From positions 1 to 20,749 of the forward strand of contig JAYMSP010003181.1 of the NCBI GenBank assembly GCA_036897095.1: a DNA stretch of 20,749 nucleotides, read 5' to 3'. Source of the stretch: Plantago elongata (Eukaryota > Streptophyta > Magnoliopsida > Lamiales > Plantaginaceae). The first letter of the stretch is position 1; every line of letters begins with the position of its first letter. The notes under the pieces were generated by a model, which saw nothing but the letters and a program-made list of their open reading frames with translations, made no database searches and was not told where the DNA came from. This document shows, piece after piece, positions 1 through 10,682 of this stretch. Position numbers and translations under genes: made by a program.

Positions 1-2413
1 GATGCATAGAGTTCAAAGCATAAATTTGAACTTACGACAGAGTTCTGTTGCAAAAGGTAATCTTGGGGCCTCAGTGTCATTGATGCACCTTGGGCGAAGT
101 TCAAACTTACTGGTGGGAAAATATCTGAGATACTGGAGATTGAAAAAATAAAGAGTCAAAATTGAGTATCGTCTGCCAAGGACAGAACAAACAAGAGTAG
201 TTCACGGTAAAAAAGAAAGACCTGGAGGTTGTTAGATAGCACTGGTTTCCTTTTGAAACAATGGGGCGAACGGAAGCTGACACTGTTTGCGTAATCTGCC
301 AAACATAAAACTTAAAATTATGTAATTTGTTCTCGACTACACAATGTGAATTCTAAATGAGTACGTGGTAGTTTGATAATTCGGGAGGCACTAATTAGTA
401 GAACTGATCAGTCCGGAACTAAAAGTGTAACAAATGTTTTTAGCCACTTACTGCGGAGACAAAAGGATCGTAAGCTTCTTCTGCAAGGTATGCTAATGTT
501 GTTCCTGAATCAATGATCGTGCCTCTGTTGGTTGATGTTGCAAACACTGAAGGACTGATGGATAATGTCTGCCCATTTACAGAAATGCTTTGTAGGTTTA
601 CGTTGTAATGTGGCCTGAGAATGTAGACACGAAGAGATATCAGCAAAATGCAGTCTTGGATCACGTCAACTTCATGACAGAGTGCAACTTTCAGAGGTTT
701 TACAGTACAAGAGCTTGTTTAGTACTTTAGTGGAACAAACATTAAAGGCGTAGCTGGCACAATAATGTATTTGATGAAACTACAAAGATGCATCATAGTT
801 GTTAAGCTAAAAGAAAATGCTCTAGCCTCAATAGCTTTTTTAAATATACAAAAGCCACATTATCATCACAAAAACATGTACAACTCATCAAGTCACAGAA
901 ACCCTGTGTAATACTCTATCAAGCTACAACATGTCCAATTAATTCAAGAAGATCACAGAAAGAACTCGACATAGCCATAAAAGTAGTCAAGCAGCAAAAG
1001 TACTTACTGGGATGGAACAAGCGGCGTGTAAACCATATTTGGCTCAACAATCTGACCAAGCACCAAAATACCACCACCGCCAGTTTCTCCTCTCAAGCAA
1101 TGTGAAAATGAATTTGGGGTAACTCCCTGTGAAGCAAGTTGTGATATGACAGATAGCCCCTGCTGCCCAAAACCAAATATACCATCAACTGCCCTGTCCG
1201 GCTTCGTAAGATCCCCAGTTTGTGATGTGCTACAACTGCGTTTAAAGACAATTTGTTAGCCAAAATAGCAATCATGACACTGCTAAATTTATGCATCCTT
1301 TATTTGTTTTTCCAATTTGGAACATATGGTGTTGAAAAACACAAATGCCAATTCTGTGCAATAAACATGAAACTAGTGAAATCACCCTATTATTTCTGCC
1401 TTAACATAGTTTCAGCGAGAACTCACCCGAAAACAACAGGAGCTGAATTATTTGAGGTCAACGTATTCCCAACCACCGCATCAAACGACATCGAGTCTTC
1501 TACATAATATCCCGACGTCCCACTTCCATCACCATACTGGAAAGTGTAACCACACTGATTCTGATCATTACAGCCAGAATCAGAAGTTTCAGCCCCCATA
1601 GAACATCTTTGGTCCGAACACCTTATCAACCGAGACGTGGACGAGGCGGAAGTATCAAAAAACTCAAGCTGTATCTGCTTCAACCAACAGAAACTTGACA
1701 AATTCAACACACAAATACCAACCAATAGTAAACAAAAAACCAGTGATACCAAGAAATGCCCCTCACCTGGAGTCCGCTCGACCTCGGGCAACCGCTACAC
1801 GGGGTGCAACTAACCCAAAGCACATCACTCCCAGTATCTATCTGTACATAAAACTCCTTTGGAGGTGTCCCTAATTGCACTCTTGTATAGTACAGCCTGG
1901 CAATAACAAGATTCCACAGCTCAATCATCTCATCAACCAGTCCAACAATAATGAATGAATGTGCATCAATCATTGAAACCAAAATTCACCAATTCAAGAT
2001 TCCCACAATCAAATTTAGACTACTACTCTAACCTAATCTTCACATCCATCAATTTGGACTCAAATTTCCCCAAAATCCAATCAAGTTCACAACTTGATTC
2101 AAGAAAACCAGACCCTTTACATCTTCAACCCATACTACTTAATATCCAAACATAAAACGATAATTGAAAGGAAAAAGAAAAAGGAAATATACCCAACCAT
2201 ATAAGGGTCATAGGTGCCTTGCACAGAGAAATCAACCACACCGACAGGCTGCTGCTGCAAAAGCCTACCGTGCCTGACTCGGTCAATCCCAGTGAGTTGA
2301 CTCAGCTCCAAACCGGCGTGACTCGTTCTCTCTAGAGTCAAAGTCAATCCATTCCCTTCACCGCCGTAAACCACCGCTAGGAATAGAAACCCAATTGCCA
2401 CCGGAAGACGCAT
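1..2413 (-). CDS. Plant A1-family aspartic protease (nepenthesin-like), 5' seven exons, cut by the left window edge
   Basis: Reading right to left, exons are 2413-2193, 1896-1767, 1674-1427, 1235-1008, 614-452, 295-222 and 132-36. All junctions are GT-AG and the phases match (387 codons). Exon 7 ends at a GTAAGT donor, so the gene continues past base 1. The start is the ATG at 2413; it opens a signal peptide ([17 protein letters not shown]) followed by a propeptide. The first catalytic motif, DTGS, is at D94; the flap Tyr in QYGDGS is Y164; the second catalytic motif, DSGT, is at D311. Extra cysteines near residues 104-158 (CTPCSGC, CSDQRC) fit the nepenthesin-type insert of plant enzymes. 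Family members are about 480-500 aa, so about 100 C-terminal residues are missing here. It resembles the Arabidopsis aspartic proteinase 36/39 and At5g22850 group, which are secreted, vacuolar or GPI-anchored endopeptidases. The substrate is unknown. All seven exons appear intact. Confidence 0.93.
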
Positions 2414-2605
2414 TTCTTGAAAGAATAAAGTAAGAAAAAGATGATTCCTTCTCACTCTTTCTTTGTTGGTTTCTTAAACTGTAAGCAATAGAGTGAGTAT
2501 CAGTTATATTATCTGGAGTTTGTGTGTACAAGTATTATATATGTGTGTGTATGAGTCAATGGCGTGTGTGATAATTTGGGAAGAGTCTCAGAAAGTGGGA
2601 GAGAT

Positions 2606-2620
2606 GAAGAAGAAGAAGAA
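2606..2620 (-). repeat. (TTC)5 microsatellite in the protease 5' leader
   Basis: GAA is repeated five times on the plus strand, so the minus-strand transcript carries five TTC units. It sits just downstream of the inferred transcription start. CT/TTC-rich tracts are common in plant 5' leaders (Y patches), so it may be functional or simply a microsatellite. Confidence 0.6.
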
Positions 2621-2672
2621 TAACTGAAATTTGATTTGGAAGAGAGACCGTGTGGAATGGAGTAGTGTCATG

Positions 2673-2680
2673 TATTTATA
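2673..2680 (-). promoter_or_regulatory. Probable TATA box of the aspartic protease gene
   Basis: On the minus strand the sequence reads GCATATAAATACATG, with TATAAATA at 2680-2673. It lies about 260 bp upstream of the ATG at 2413, which puts a start of transcription near 2640-2650 and gives a pyrimidine-rich leader of about 230 nt. The match to the plant TATA consensus is good. The start site itself is inferred. Confidence 0.55.
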
Positions 2681-2699
2681 TGCTGTTTGTACGCTACGT

Positions 2700-3776
2700 A
2701 TTTTGTTTCTAATAAAAATTTTTATTTGACACGAATTAAAAAAATTTAATATATAATTAAGAATGAGTTCGATATATAAAAATATATATTGATTTAAAAA
2801 TATATAATAAAAACGAATTGTATTGTGAATGTTATTTTTATAAATGAGTATTTTAATATATAAAAGATTATTTTAATTTTAAAGAATAAGAAAGAATATT
2901 TATTATTGATTTTTTATGTTTACTTTCTTTTTGCACGCTTTAGCAAGTTGTATTCTCTCGATAACAAAGCCTTGTATCTGTTCATTATTTTATTTAGTTT
3001 ATGTGATTTCTTAATAGAGAGATGGTCTACGAAAAATTACTCATGAGCCTTTCTTTTGGGAGTATAAACAGACATATATTATTCACACTTGACAGTGTGT
3101 TATTTCCGTATTCATGCGCATACTGGAAAATTAATTAATGGTAAATATATTCCGTTCTATTATTTTCGTATTCATGTGCATATTAGAAAATTAATTAATA
3201 ATAAATATATTACGTTTAATTTTTATGTTATACGGATTGAGTTGCACTTCATTTATTGGTTCGATTCAGTAAGAACATACACTGTCGCAAGGTTGATGGT
3301 TACTATTAGCAACAAAATCCTGTTAAACATCTGTCTCTATATGATAGCTCGCCTTGATGCTTTATTTGTCGTTATGGAAATGAAATAAAGCCAAATGAGT
3401 CATTCTCATTGATTAACCAACAATACTCCTATCTCTTGAAAACTCATCACCTTACTCCAATCCATTAATGTTCGTATTTCGTATAACATATAATAGAATG
3501 AAACAATAATATATAAGTTAAATAACTTTTTTCCTTCGATAACTTATCTTAAAGAAAAATAATGATCCAACATTCATAGTTGAAATATAATTTTGCTTCC
3601 TTAGAGTGTTCATATACACCAAATAGGAATAATCACATGTGGCAATATATCATACATAAACAATTAAAAACTCAAAATTCTCCTATTTAATACTTTGGGA
3701 ATCTTTTTGCATAATGTGTGTATATATTTGGCGCCATCTCACCAATTATCTTATTCGAGTAATTTTATAATGTGAC
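2700..3776. other. AT-rich intergenic spacer, no gene seen
   Basis: The stretch is very AT-rich with runs of ATATAT and AATTAA. The only open frame of note (about 3089-3388, plus) is produced by the 60-bp tandem duplication described separately and shows no recognisable domain. I see no RNA gene. Confidence 0.6.
3101..3220. repeat. Two-copy tandem repeat, exact 60-bp period
   Basis: Bases 3101-3160 and 3161-3220 align without gaps, with nine mismatches (about 85% identity). Seven of the nine differences read C to T or G to A going from copy 1 to copy 2. Because 60 is divisible by three, the copies read as a repeated 20-residue unit in one plus-strand frame. That is a trivial consequence of the period and not evidence of a protein. 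Confidence 0.85.
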
Positions 3777-4061
3777 GGAATTTTTTTTTTTTTTGGTATA
3801 TTAGAATGAGACACTTTCACATTTGGTATACTAAAGTGACTGATCAATTTGGGTACACTATTGCAAACACCCGTCCAATTTATATACTCCGATCGATTTT
3901 CGGTGATTTTGGTGATGTAGCAGCCGGACGTCTTATTTTCCCTTCAAATACGTATTTGACTCGTATTTTATAATTTAAAATTCAAATACGGGACACATGT
4001 AGTCGTATCGTTAAATCTGAGACTTTATTTTTATAAATAATGTTAAATGATTTTAAAAAAT
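3777..4061 (+). repeat. Left terminal inverted repeat of the foldback element
   Basis: It pairs with 5085-4799. The outer tip is GGAA followed by a T14 tract. The inner limit is taken where both arms share GATTTTAAAAAAT, after which obvious pairing stops. Confidence 0.75.
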
Positions 4062-4798
4062 TAAAAATTATTTTTAAGTAATTATAATCTCTTAAAATAA
4101 GAGAAGCAATTATTAAAATTTGGAAAAAAGAAAGAAACTAATATAGAAAATGTAGATTTTTCTACATTATCGAGTAAAAAGAATGATCCATCTTTACACT
4201 TAAGCACAAACAAAACATCCCCCCCCCCCCCTCCCAACCAAGAACCCTAATTTTCCTTTTCTCCCAAATTGAATTCGAACAATACTGTGCACTCATCATT
4301 GGTGGTGCACGATGCGGAAGAAGTGGAGGAGCATGACGAAGTCTATTACTACGGATGACGGTGAATTTTTCCATTTTTTGCTTTTCTCAGACGAAATTGT
4401 AGCTCATGTATAATATAGAGTAGTTGTGTATATAATTGGGAACTCCATATATACATGGAATGCGAGCACCTGCAAAGTTCGACACGGGGACCCCGTTCTC
4501 GACCTATAGTACTCGACATTGAAGAAATTCGTACGAAGATATTAGTTATTGTTGATTGTTGAGAGGAATTCTCTGTGTCAATTGGCCTAATTGAAGTACA
4601 AATTGAATTCAATTTCGGTTAGGGTTCTTCAAATAATGAATTGGGAGAGATTTTTTATAGAAATTGATTATACCCGTTGCCATTTCTACGGTAGCAAACT
4701 CGTTTTTTAATTTCATTTTTTAACTTTCTTTTTAATTTTTTAATAAAATATAAAATGATTTCTTTTATCATTTTAAAAATATTTTCCACATTTTACAT
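4062..4798. other. Interior of the foldback element
   Basis: This 740-bp loop region holds a C13 homopolymer (4219-4231) and AT-rich arms. A 34-codon plus-strand ORF starts at the ATG at 4311 and has no recognised domain. No transposase motif, tRNA or other gene is visible. It may be an internal remnant or captured host DNA. Confidence 0.5.
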
Positions 4799-5085
4799 AT
4801 TTTTTAAAATCATTTTAATATTATTTACAAAAACAAAGTCTCATATTTAACGATACGGCGACACGTGTCTCGTAATCAAATTTCAAATTATAAATACGAG
4901 TTAAATACGGGTCAAATTCGTATTTGGAGGAAAGATAGGATGTCCGGCTGCCACGTCATCAAAATCACCAAAATATTGATTGGATTATATAAATTGGACG
5001 GGTGGTTGTAATAGTGTACCCAAATTAATCAGTCTCACTTTAATACTGCGTCTCCCCTAATGTAAAAAAAAAAAAAAATTCTCCC
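4799..5085 (-). repeat. Right terminal inverted repeat of the foldback element
   Basis: It is the reverse-complement partner of 3777-4061, with an A15 tract at 5064-5078 near the tip. It lacks a segment of about 15 nt that the left arm carries near 3812-3826. Confidence 0.75.
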
Positions 5086-5477
5086 ATGTTACACTAACAT
5101 AAGATTTCTTTTGTTCTAATAATGATTAATCACATAACGTTGTGATATGAATTCTTAAGGTTTAAGTAAAGTCTCAATCTCAAAGGGATAAGACAATGAA
5201 GATTACGATCGATATGATAATGTCTAGTTTGAAAAGGCAAGGTCAATCATAAATAGCGATAAAGAAACCCAAAGGAAAGGGGTGTGTTTCGTTCATATTT
5301 GGACAATGTACACGGGTATAAATCAACCTAACTTTTTTCAAAGCATAATTATTTATCAAAATACCAGACGATCATATCTTAACTATGATATTGTCCGATT
5401 TAGAAATTATGATTAGTATCATCTTATGTAATCGAGCATTTTGTATAGTCGTCATAAATCTCGTTTCATGTTTAATA

Positions 5478-5716
5478 CTACCTTCGTCCTATTAAATTAC
5501 ATACATTAAAGTTAATGCATAATTTTATACGAAAAGTTTAAATGATAATAAAAAAATTAAAAAGGTGTAGTGAGGTGTGACAAAATATGTAATTTTTATA
5601 TAAAGTTTAAATTGTTTATTATTTGTTAGTGGTGAAGTAACTTACTTTTTTACTAATGTATGAAGTTTGATGGGACGGTTAAAAATGACAAATATACGAA
5701 GTTTGATGAGACGAAT
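5478..5716. mobile_element. Stowaway-like MITE (Tc1/mariner type), degraded
   Basis: The left end CTACCTTCGTCC follows a TA dinucleotide and resembles the Stowaway terminus CTCCCTCCGTCCC. It runs into TATTAAATTACATACATT. Near the right end the reverse complement is CCGTCCCATCAAACTTCATAC, which mirrors it. The right terminal block appears twice, 36 bp apart (5659-5678 and 5695-5713), so the exact right limit is uncertain. It has no coding capacity, as expected for a MITE. Confidence 0.55.
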
Positions 5717-5821
5717 ATTTTAAGCCAATTAAGAGGAAAACATTAAGGGACTGATCGGTATTAAATTTGAGTGGACTTTTCTAATTGAAATTGATTATTT
5801 TTTTTACAAAATATTCGATTT

Positions 5822-5841
5822 GAGTGGCGAAATTGCCACTC
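5822..5841. repeat. Small perfect hairpin
   Basis: GAGTGGC (5822-5828) is the reverse complement of GCCACTC (5835-5841), giving a 7-bp stem around a 6-nt loop. There is no adjacent gene and no T-run that would make it a terminator. It is probably incidental or a remnant of a MITE arm. Confidence 0.4.
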
Positions 5842-8060
5842 CAACGATATAACAAACAGGTATAAATTTATATGTCTATTGTTACGTTTGAATAGAATAA
5901 ATTAATGAGGTTTCATCATCGGACTCGCTCCGCAATCATATACATACATCTAGAAAAGAAGATGATCTGGATTTCGGAGATAAGAAGGATAGATATGATG
6001 TTTCAATATCAAGAAACGTGCAATTTTATCCACTCATCCAACAAAATCGTTCCAAAATAGCATTAGAATCACTATGTTCATTAGAATGACTACGTGAAAA
6101 GATACGTACTGACATTATAAGGGAAACTTCTTGGAATATCTAGGAATATTACAAAATGCCAAACAATACGTTATTAAATAGACAAAGTACATTTCATAAT
6201 TCTTTAGTTTGTCACATCTCTATTTTTTATTTGTATGTATCATTTTGTTTGTTTCTTTGTCTAGCAATAATATTATAATTGGGCACTTTATCTCTAGTGA
6301 CAATAAGATATAATAGCATGTGCCCACTAATGCTCAAGCTAAAAACCTTTTCCACTGTTATTTGTTTGCAAAATATCCTCATGGAGAGCCAAATAATCAT
6401 TGTGACTTGTGAGGGAATTAAACGGAAAATAACACAATTTGATAATAGAATGCAAATAATCATAATGGTCCTTACTTGAAAATATCCAAACACACATTAC
6501 TTTTAAGCTATTGTAAAATAACTAACAAAATTGTATGAAAATTTGGAAAGTAAATTTCCATAATAAAATTCTAGTATTAAACATTTTCTAATAACCGTTA
6601 AGTAAGTAAAGTTTATTTTCTTTTTAAGTTGAATCCATTAGTAAAAAATTCGTGCGTAACTATTCGAGCCTAAAATCTACTTATTATACTTTATAGTTAA
6701 GATTGAAACTGATTGAGCGGAGTGATTTATTTTATTTTATTTTATTTTTTAAGTTTGGAATGATTCATTTCGTCAAGAAAATAAAAAATCATACAATAAA
6801 TCTGATAAAAGTTTTTGAACCGCACATCGAACCAGTTTATGGTCTACCCGCATTTTTCACGGAGCAAGAATACTCCTATTCCTATACCACCCAGTTAAGA
6901 AACCAAGCCATGTCATGTTAAACACTGGGTGGATCGGATGCCTCCTAATTTGGTTAAAAGTTGACCCATCTTATGCTGCATAGCCATAGATATTGAAAAT
7001 TTAAGATACAAGCATAATTTGTGCCATTGCTTTTCCAGATTCTAAAGCACATCCATACCACGAAACTTCTTCCAGTACTAACTATCATCATAATTAATTT
7101 ACATTGAGTTCTGCATGACTGCTTCCTTTAGCCACATTTTGAGTGAGTGCTTCAATTATTTCAAAGTTTATCACTTTGTTCCCATCCATTATTTTCTATA
7201 AAACTTGCCTGAGATCAAATGCTAAGTGGATTTGCTTTCTATCAAATAATTAAGCAATCGACTAACATGTCTGTTCTCTTCTTCTAATAAAAGTATCATA
7301 TCATGTAATGGAGTGTTTGCAATTACAGGAATAAGTTAACAACATAGTATTATATTGGTTCTAAGTGCGTGTTACAATTTCTTCCAGATACTATTAGAAA
7401 GAAGATTTATTCTATTTGGATGGATGATGATTGGATGTTTTGGAATGTTACTAATTTCGAGTGGTAAAAGTTGTCGATCTTTTACGTGAATCTTTTGAGA
7501 TACTTCAAGAGCACCTAAAAGATGTGAACTGATGTAAAAATTCTAGTGAAACAAACAGTATATAGGATATGTTTCTTCTTCACTAAGATAACAGACGACC
7601 ATTTTGCATGAAATCTTTATGTATCACAAAAGTGCTTATTCCTCCTTGCTAGATATCGATCAGATTAATAGTGATATTCACAACACTATGTATTTGACAG
7701 TTGGGTAAAATATAAAGTTAGGTTGTGATTTCTTTTCAGCTAATTTAACTTAACTGAAGTAACGTATAAATTATAACTAAGTCGAATGAATTGAATTTAT
7801 CTGTATAAAATTAATTTTAAATTGAAGAGAACATATTCTTAAAGACGGTTTGATATGAAAGGTCCAGCTGCCAGACAGGTGGTTAATCTTGTTCTCTTTT
7901 AAGAAAATTATGGTCACCAACCGTTGTCCACGCTGTACGTGCGCTCATATCACATACACAATCAGACATGTTTACCAGATTACTTAATTCACTCTTATTT
8001 CAAGTGATAAAAAATGGATTCATCCCGAGGATAATGTTTTGAGAGTTGGGTCTCAACTAG

Positions 8061-8074
8061 TATATATATATATA
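8061..8074. repeat. (TA)7 microsatellite
   Basis: A simple alternating TA tract read directly from the sequence. It is isolated in gene-poor DNA. Confidence 0.8.
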
Positions 8075-8965
8075 CATAAGAAGTAGGTGATCAGTGCAAC
8101 TTTGAACAGAGTGCTGTTAGCACACCCCACAGGACAAATAAATGGATGGAAAACACAAGAAATTGAGTTTGACAACCAATAAGAAAAAGGAGACTTGGAC
8201 AATGACAAGTTTCATTCACTTGTATGAATAAATATGGATTCTGTATCCACACAGGATCTTGAAAATGAGAATGATTTGTTGTCAAAGTGATTATGGGTCC
8301 TGGTGGAAATCAATGATATATTAATTATAAGTACTACGAGTAAAAGGATTTGAGGATCATAATATGACAACAAATGCATCTCATATCAAGTAAATATTCA
8401 TTCATTTTCCTTGTTGGAGATCATGTTGTAGTGTATAATACGGCATATAATATAAGGATATCACAAACGTTATACTATTTCAATCCTTAAGGTCAACTCT
8501 AGTTGCAATCGAATTCAATTGTTTGACTCAGCTTATTAGAAAAACAAGCTATTTTTGAAACTTGGGTCATAATCATTAAACTCGAATGCAATGCGACTTA
8601 TTGTATTAAAGTTTGATCAAGCAAAAACTCATTACATGAATTCACATATAAATATTTAAAAACATATCTTGAACCGTGCATAATAGATCATAATAGAGTA
8701 TTAACCAACTCAATAACAAAACAAGGACCGGATTAGACTCCGGTGTGATCGATTAAGATCTCTAAGATCGCCTCAATGTTCACCTGGGATCTCAAAACTC
8801 AATTTGAGTAGTTGAACAAGATCCATTGAAAGCCGAACTTGCTTACTTTATAGACTATATAGTAGTATTAGTGTATTACATCATCACTAAAATAATAATA
8901 ACAGAAGCTTCTTTACGTTGTTGAATATTTCAACTAAAAGTATCACTAAAACTTGCAAGTTGCAG

Positions 8966-9133
8966 ATGATCACACGCTTCGTCTCTCAGTTAATTACAGT
9001 TATAATACTGATAATTTCAGCTACTGTGGCCCATGCTCTATGGGACCAAATCTTACTCTTACTTTGGTCGGTACAAAGGTCAATTCTAACTTCCCAAGCA
9101 ACTAACTGCCTAACAACATTTGGTTACTTCTAA
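8966..9133 (+). other. Doubtful 55-aa ORF with signal-peptide-like start
   Basis: An ATG at 8966 opens 55 codons ending at TAA. The first 24 residues (MITRFVSQLITVIILIIS, then ATVAHA) look like a signal peptide with an AHA cleavage site, followed by a second hydrophobic stretch (LLLLW). An in-frame ATG at 8918 would add 16 residues. There is no recognisable family, promoter or splice context. A chance ORF in AT-rich DNA is the more likely explanation. Confidence 0.15.
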
Positions 9134-10229
9134 GTTTTAATAATACAACTTGATAAATGCATCTGGAAGTTTTATATTTGATGTATAAGTTCAACCAACA
9201 ACTCCACTCAGACTTTGCCCTTGATTCAACTGGCTTATCGCATAAAAAGGACTACAGGAAGTCTCTAACCCATGGCTACATATGAATCGTATCTATCACC
9301 GTTCAAAAGAATTCCTAAGCTATTGTGAAATACTTGAATGGGATATGTCCTCATCTCCTATACTCCACTTGCTAATATAAATCATATATAAGTTTAACCA
9401 ATTCACGAAGCCCGTAAATAAATCATCGAATCCCAGTGCCAGACATGATAGAGGGGGGTTACTGGACTGGTTAGTTAATTTGAACAACAAACCTATATGC
9501 CAAAACTGAACAACTCAATCACCTAATGTGGCACAGCTTGGCATACTCGATACTTTCAAAGTTCAGGCAGTTGCATATGAATGGATGATTGCATAGAGTG
9601 AGCACCCTACATTTGAGGCTAAACGAAACCGGATTACAGATATGGTGAAACCAATCATCATTTCCAAATGTCAATGCTCACATTAGCGCTAGGTAAACAG
9701 CTAACATATTTGCTCCTTTTCGAGTTATTCAGCCATTAGGAGAGTAAAGGATGCAGAACACACTACCAAACCAATAAACAATGCTACATGGCACGGTAGT
9801 AGAAATTTTAACATATTATGGCAATGGCACTAACAAAGAAACGGAAATAAAGGCTGAAATCTGTAACAAGAATATGGAACAATATGCAAGCTTTAACTAA
9901 TGTGTATGCACATTGCCACATAACACTGCATAAGTCCTGTGGTGAAGTTACTAGTTCCAACAAAGTGTGTTGTGCATGATAATTGATAAAAATGGAAATT
10001 CAACTGCTTCCATGTAATAGTCTATCTGTGAATTGATGACACGGCCTTGGATAACGAAGAGGGCATGGCTAGTTAGTAACTAAACTAGAGCAATGGACTT
10101 AGTTAACAAAATTGCATCTGCTAGATTCTTCCCTAATGCTAGTTAGTAGCTGATAAGAGAGCAGTCTTTTGTACCTGAACATTTTGAAGGTATGTACTAG
10201 CAGTATGGAGAGCATCATGAAGAACAGCA

Positions 10230-10634
10230 TTATGGATCAACAATATGGACATCAGGTGGAACTTTCTCGTCCTTTTTCATGATCTTTTTCCTCTTTTTCT
10301 CAGATTGAGGTTCCTTTGCTTTCAGCTTATCTCTGAAGGACCTCAGCAAGTCAGACAAATGTCCATTACGATGTGCACATAGTATGACATCTTCCATGTT
10401 CACTGACTTGCGCCCAGCATGATGTGCGAACAATTCAACGTCTTTGGCCAACTGCTGAGCATATTTGAAAGCCATTTCAGAAATGCAGGATATAATCGGC
10501 TGAGAGACTTCCATCCCATTTTTCTTCGCTTCAGCTTCGGCAATGGAGATCGTGCAGAGTCGGAATCGATCTCTCAACAGCTCGTTCACCGACTCGTCTT
10601 CCTCCTCATCCATCCTCTCGGTGTCACTTGCCAT
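10230..10634 (-). CDS. MHF1: MHF1 / CENP-S histone-fold protein, 134 aa
   Basis: This single uninterrupted exon runs from the ATG at 10634 to TAA at 10230. An acidic N-terminus (DEEEDES, residues 9-15) precedes a histone fold: helix 1 at about 17-38, the long helix 2 at about 44-72 (ISEMAFKYAQQLAKDVELFA), and a third part with VNMEDVILCAHRN at about 78-90. A lysine-rich tail follows (SEKKRKKIMKK, 111-121). The block from residue 43 to 90 matches CENP-S/MHF1 of animals, yeast and plants, and human MHF1 is of similar size (138 aa). MHF1 pairs with MHF2 (CENP-X); the dimer binds DNA, partners FANCM helicase in repair and in limiting meiotic crossovers in plants, and also takes part in the CENP-T-W-S-X kinetochore complex. 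No second histone-fold gene lies nearby. Confidence 0.92.
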   Translation of the reverse strand: MASDTERMDEEEDESVNELLRDRFRLCTISIAEAEAKKNGMEVSQPIISCISEMAFKYAQQLAKDVELFAHHAGRKSVNMEDVILCAHRNGHLSDLLRSFRDKLKAKEPQSEKKRKKIMKKDEKVPPDVHIVDP

Positions 10635-10682
10635 TTTCTCTCTTTCCTATACCTTACATTTCAGAGAAAGTTATCAAACAGG

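Larger units (their letters stand above)
3777..5085. mobile_element. Foldback / long-TIR DNA transposon, probably non-autonomous Mutator-like
   Basis: The two ends are near mirror images. The left end (GGAA, T14, then a long shared tract) matches the reverse complement of the right end (GGAGAA, T15, same tract) over about 285 bp at roughly 80% identity by eye, with a small indel near the tip. Shared blocks include TTTGGGTACACTATT, CACCCGTCCAATTTATATA, GCAGCCGGAC and CGTATCGTTAAAT. A second, weaker inverted pair lies inside (AGAACCCTAA near 4240-4250 against 4618-4628), so the arms may once have reached further. Flanking 7-mers ATGTGAC (3770-3776) and ATGTTAC (5086-5092) could be a decayed target duplication. 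No transposase is visible in the 740-bp middle. Mutator-like is the best guess from TIR length; the superfamily is not proven. Confidence 0.75.
5717..10229. other. Gene-poor intergenic region
   Basis: About 4.5 kb with no ORF that carries a recognisable domain and no tRNA or rRNA pattern. It contains a hairpin with a 9-bp stem (6887-6895 with 6924-6932), a (TA)7 tract at 8061-8074 and a short hydrophobic ORF at 8966-9133. Open frames at 6227-6493, 6703-6921 and 8091-8285 look like chance. Diverged transposon debris is likely, but I cannot name a family. Confidence 0.5.

Noticed and set aside
1253-1507. Plus-strand open frame of 84 codons
   Set aside because: It lies across exon 3, intron 3 and the exon 4 side of the aspartic protease on the opposite strand; it has no domain and is a shadow frame.
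2411-2455. Longer protease N-terminus starting upstream of 2413
   Set aside because: The upstream in-frame start would be a GTG codon, which is not expected in a plant nuclear gene; the ATG at 2413 opens a proper signal peptide.
3255-3270. GGTTCGATTCA, resembling a tRNA T-loop (B box)
   Set aside because: No acceptor stem, D arm or anticodon arm can be formed around it.
3089-3388. 99-codon plus-strand frame with an internal 20-residue repeat
   Set aside because: The protein repeat simply reflects the 60-bp DNA duplication in AT-rich DNA; no family match and no gene context.
8091-8285. 64-codon minus-strand frame in the gene-poor region
   Set aside because: No domain, no splice or promoter context; length is within chance expectation.
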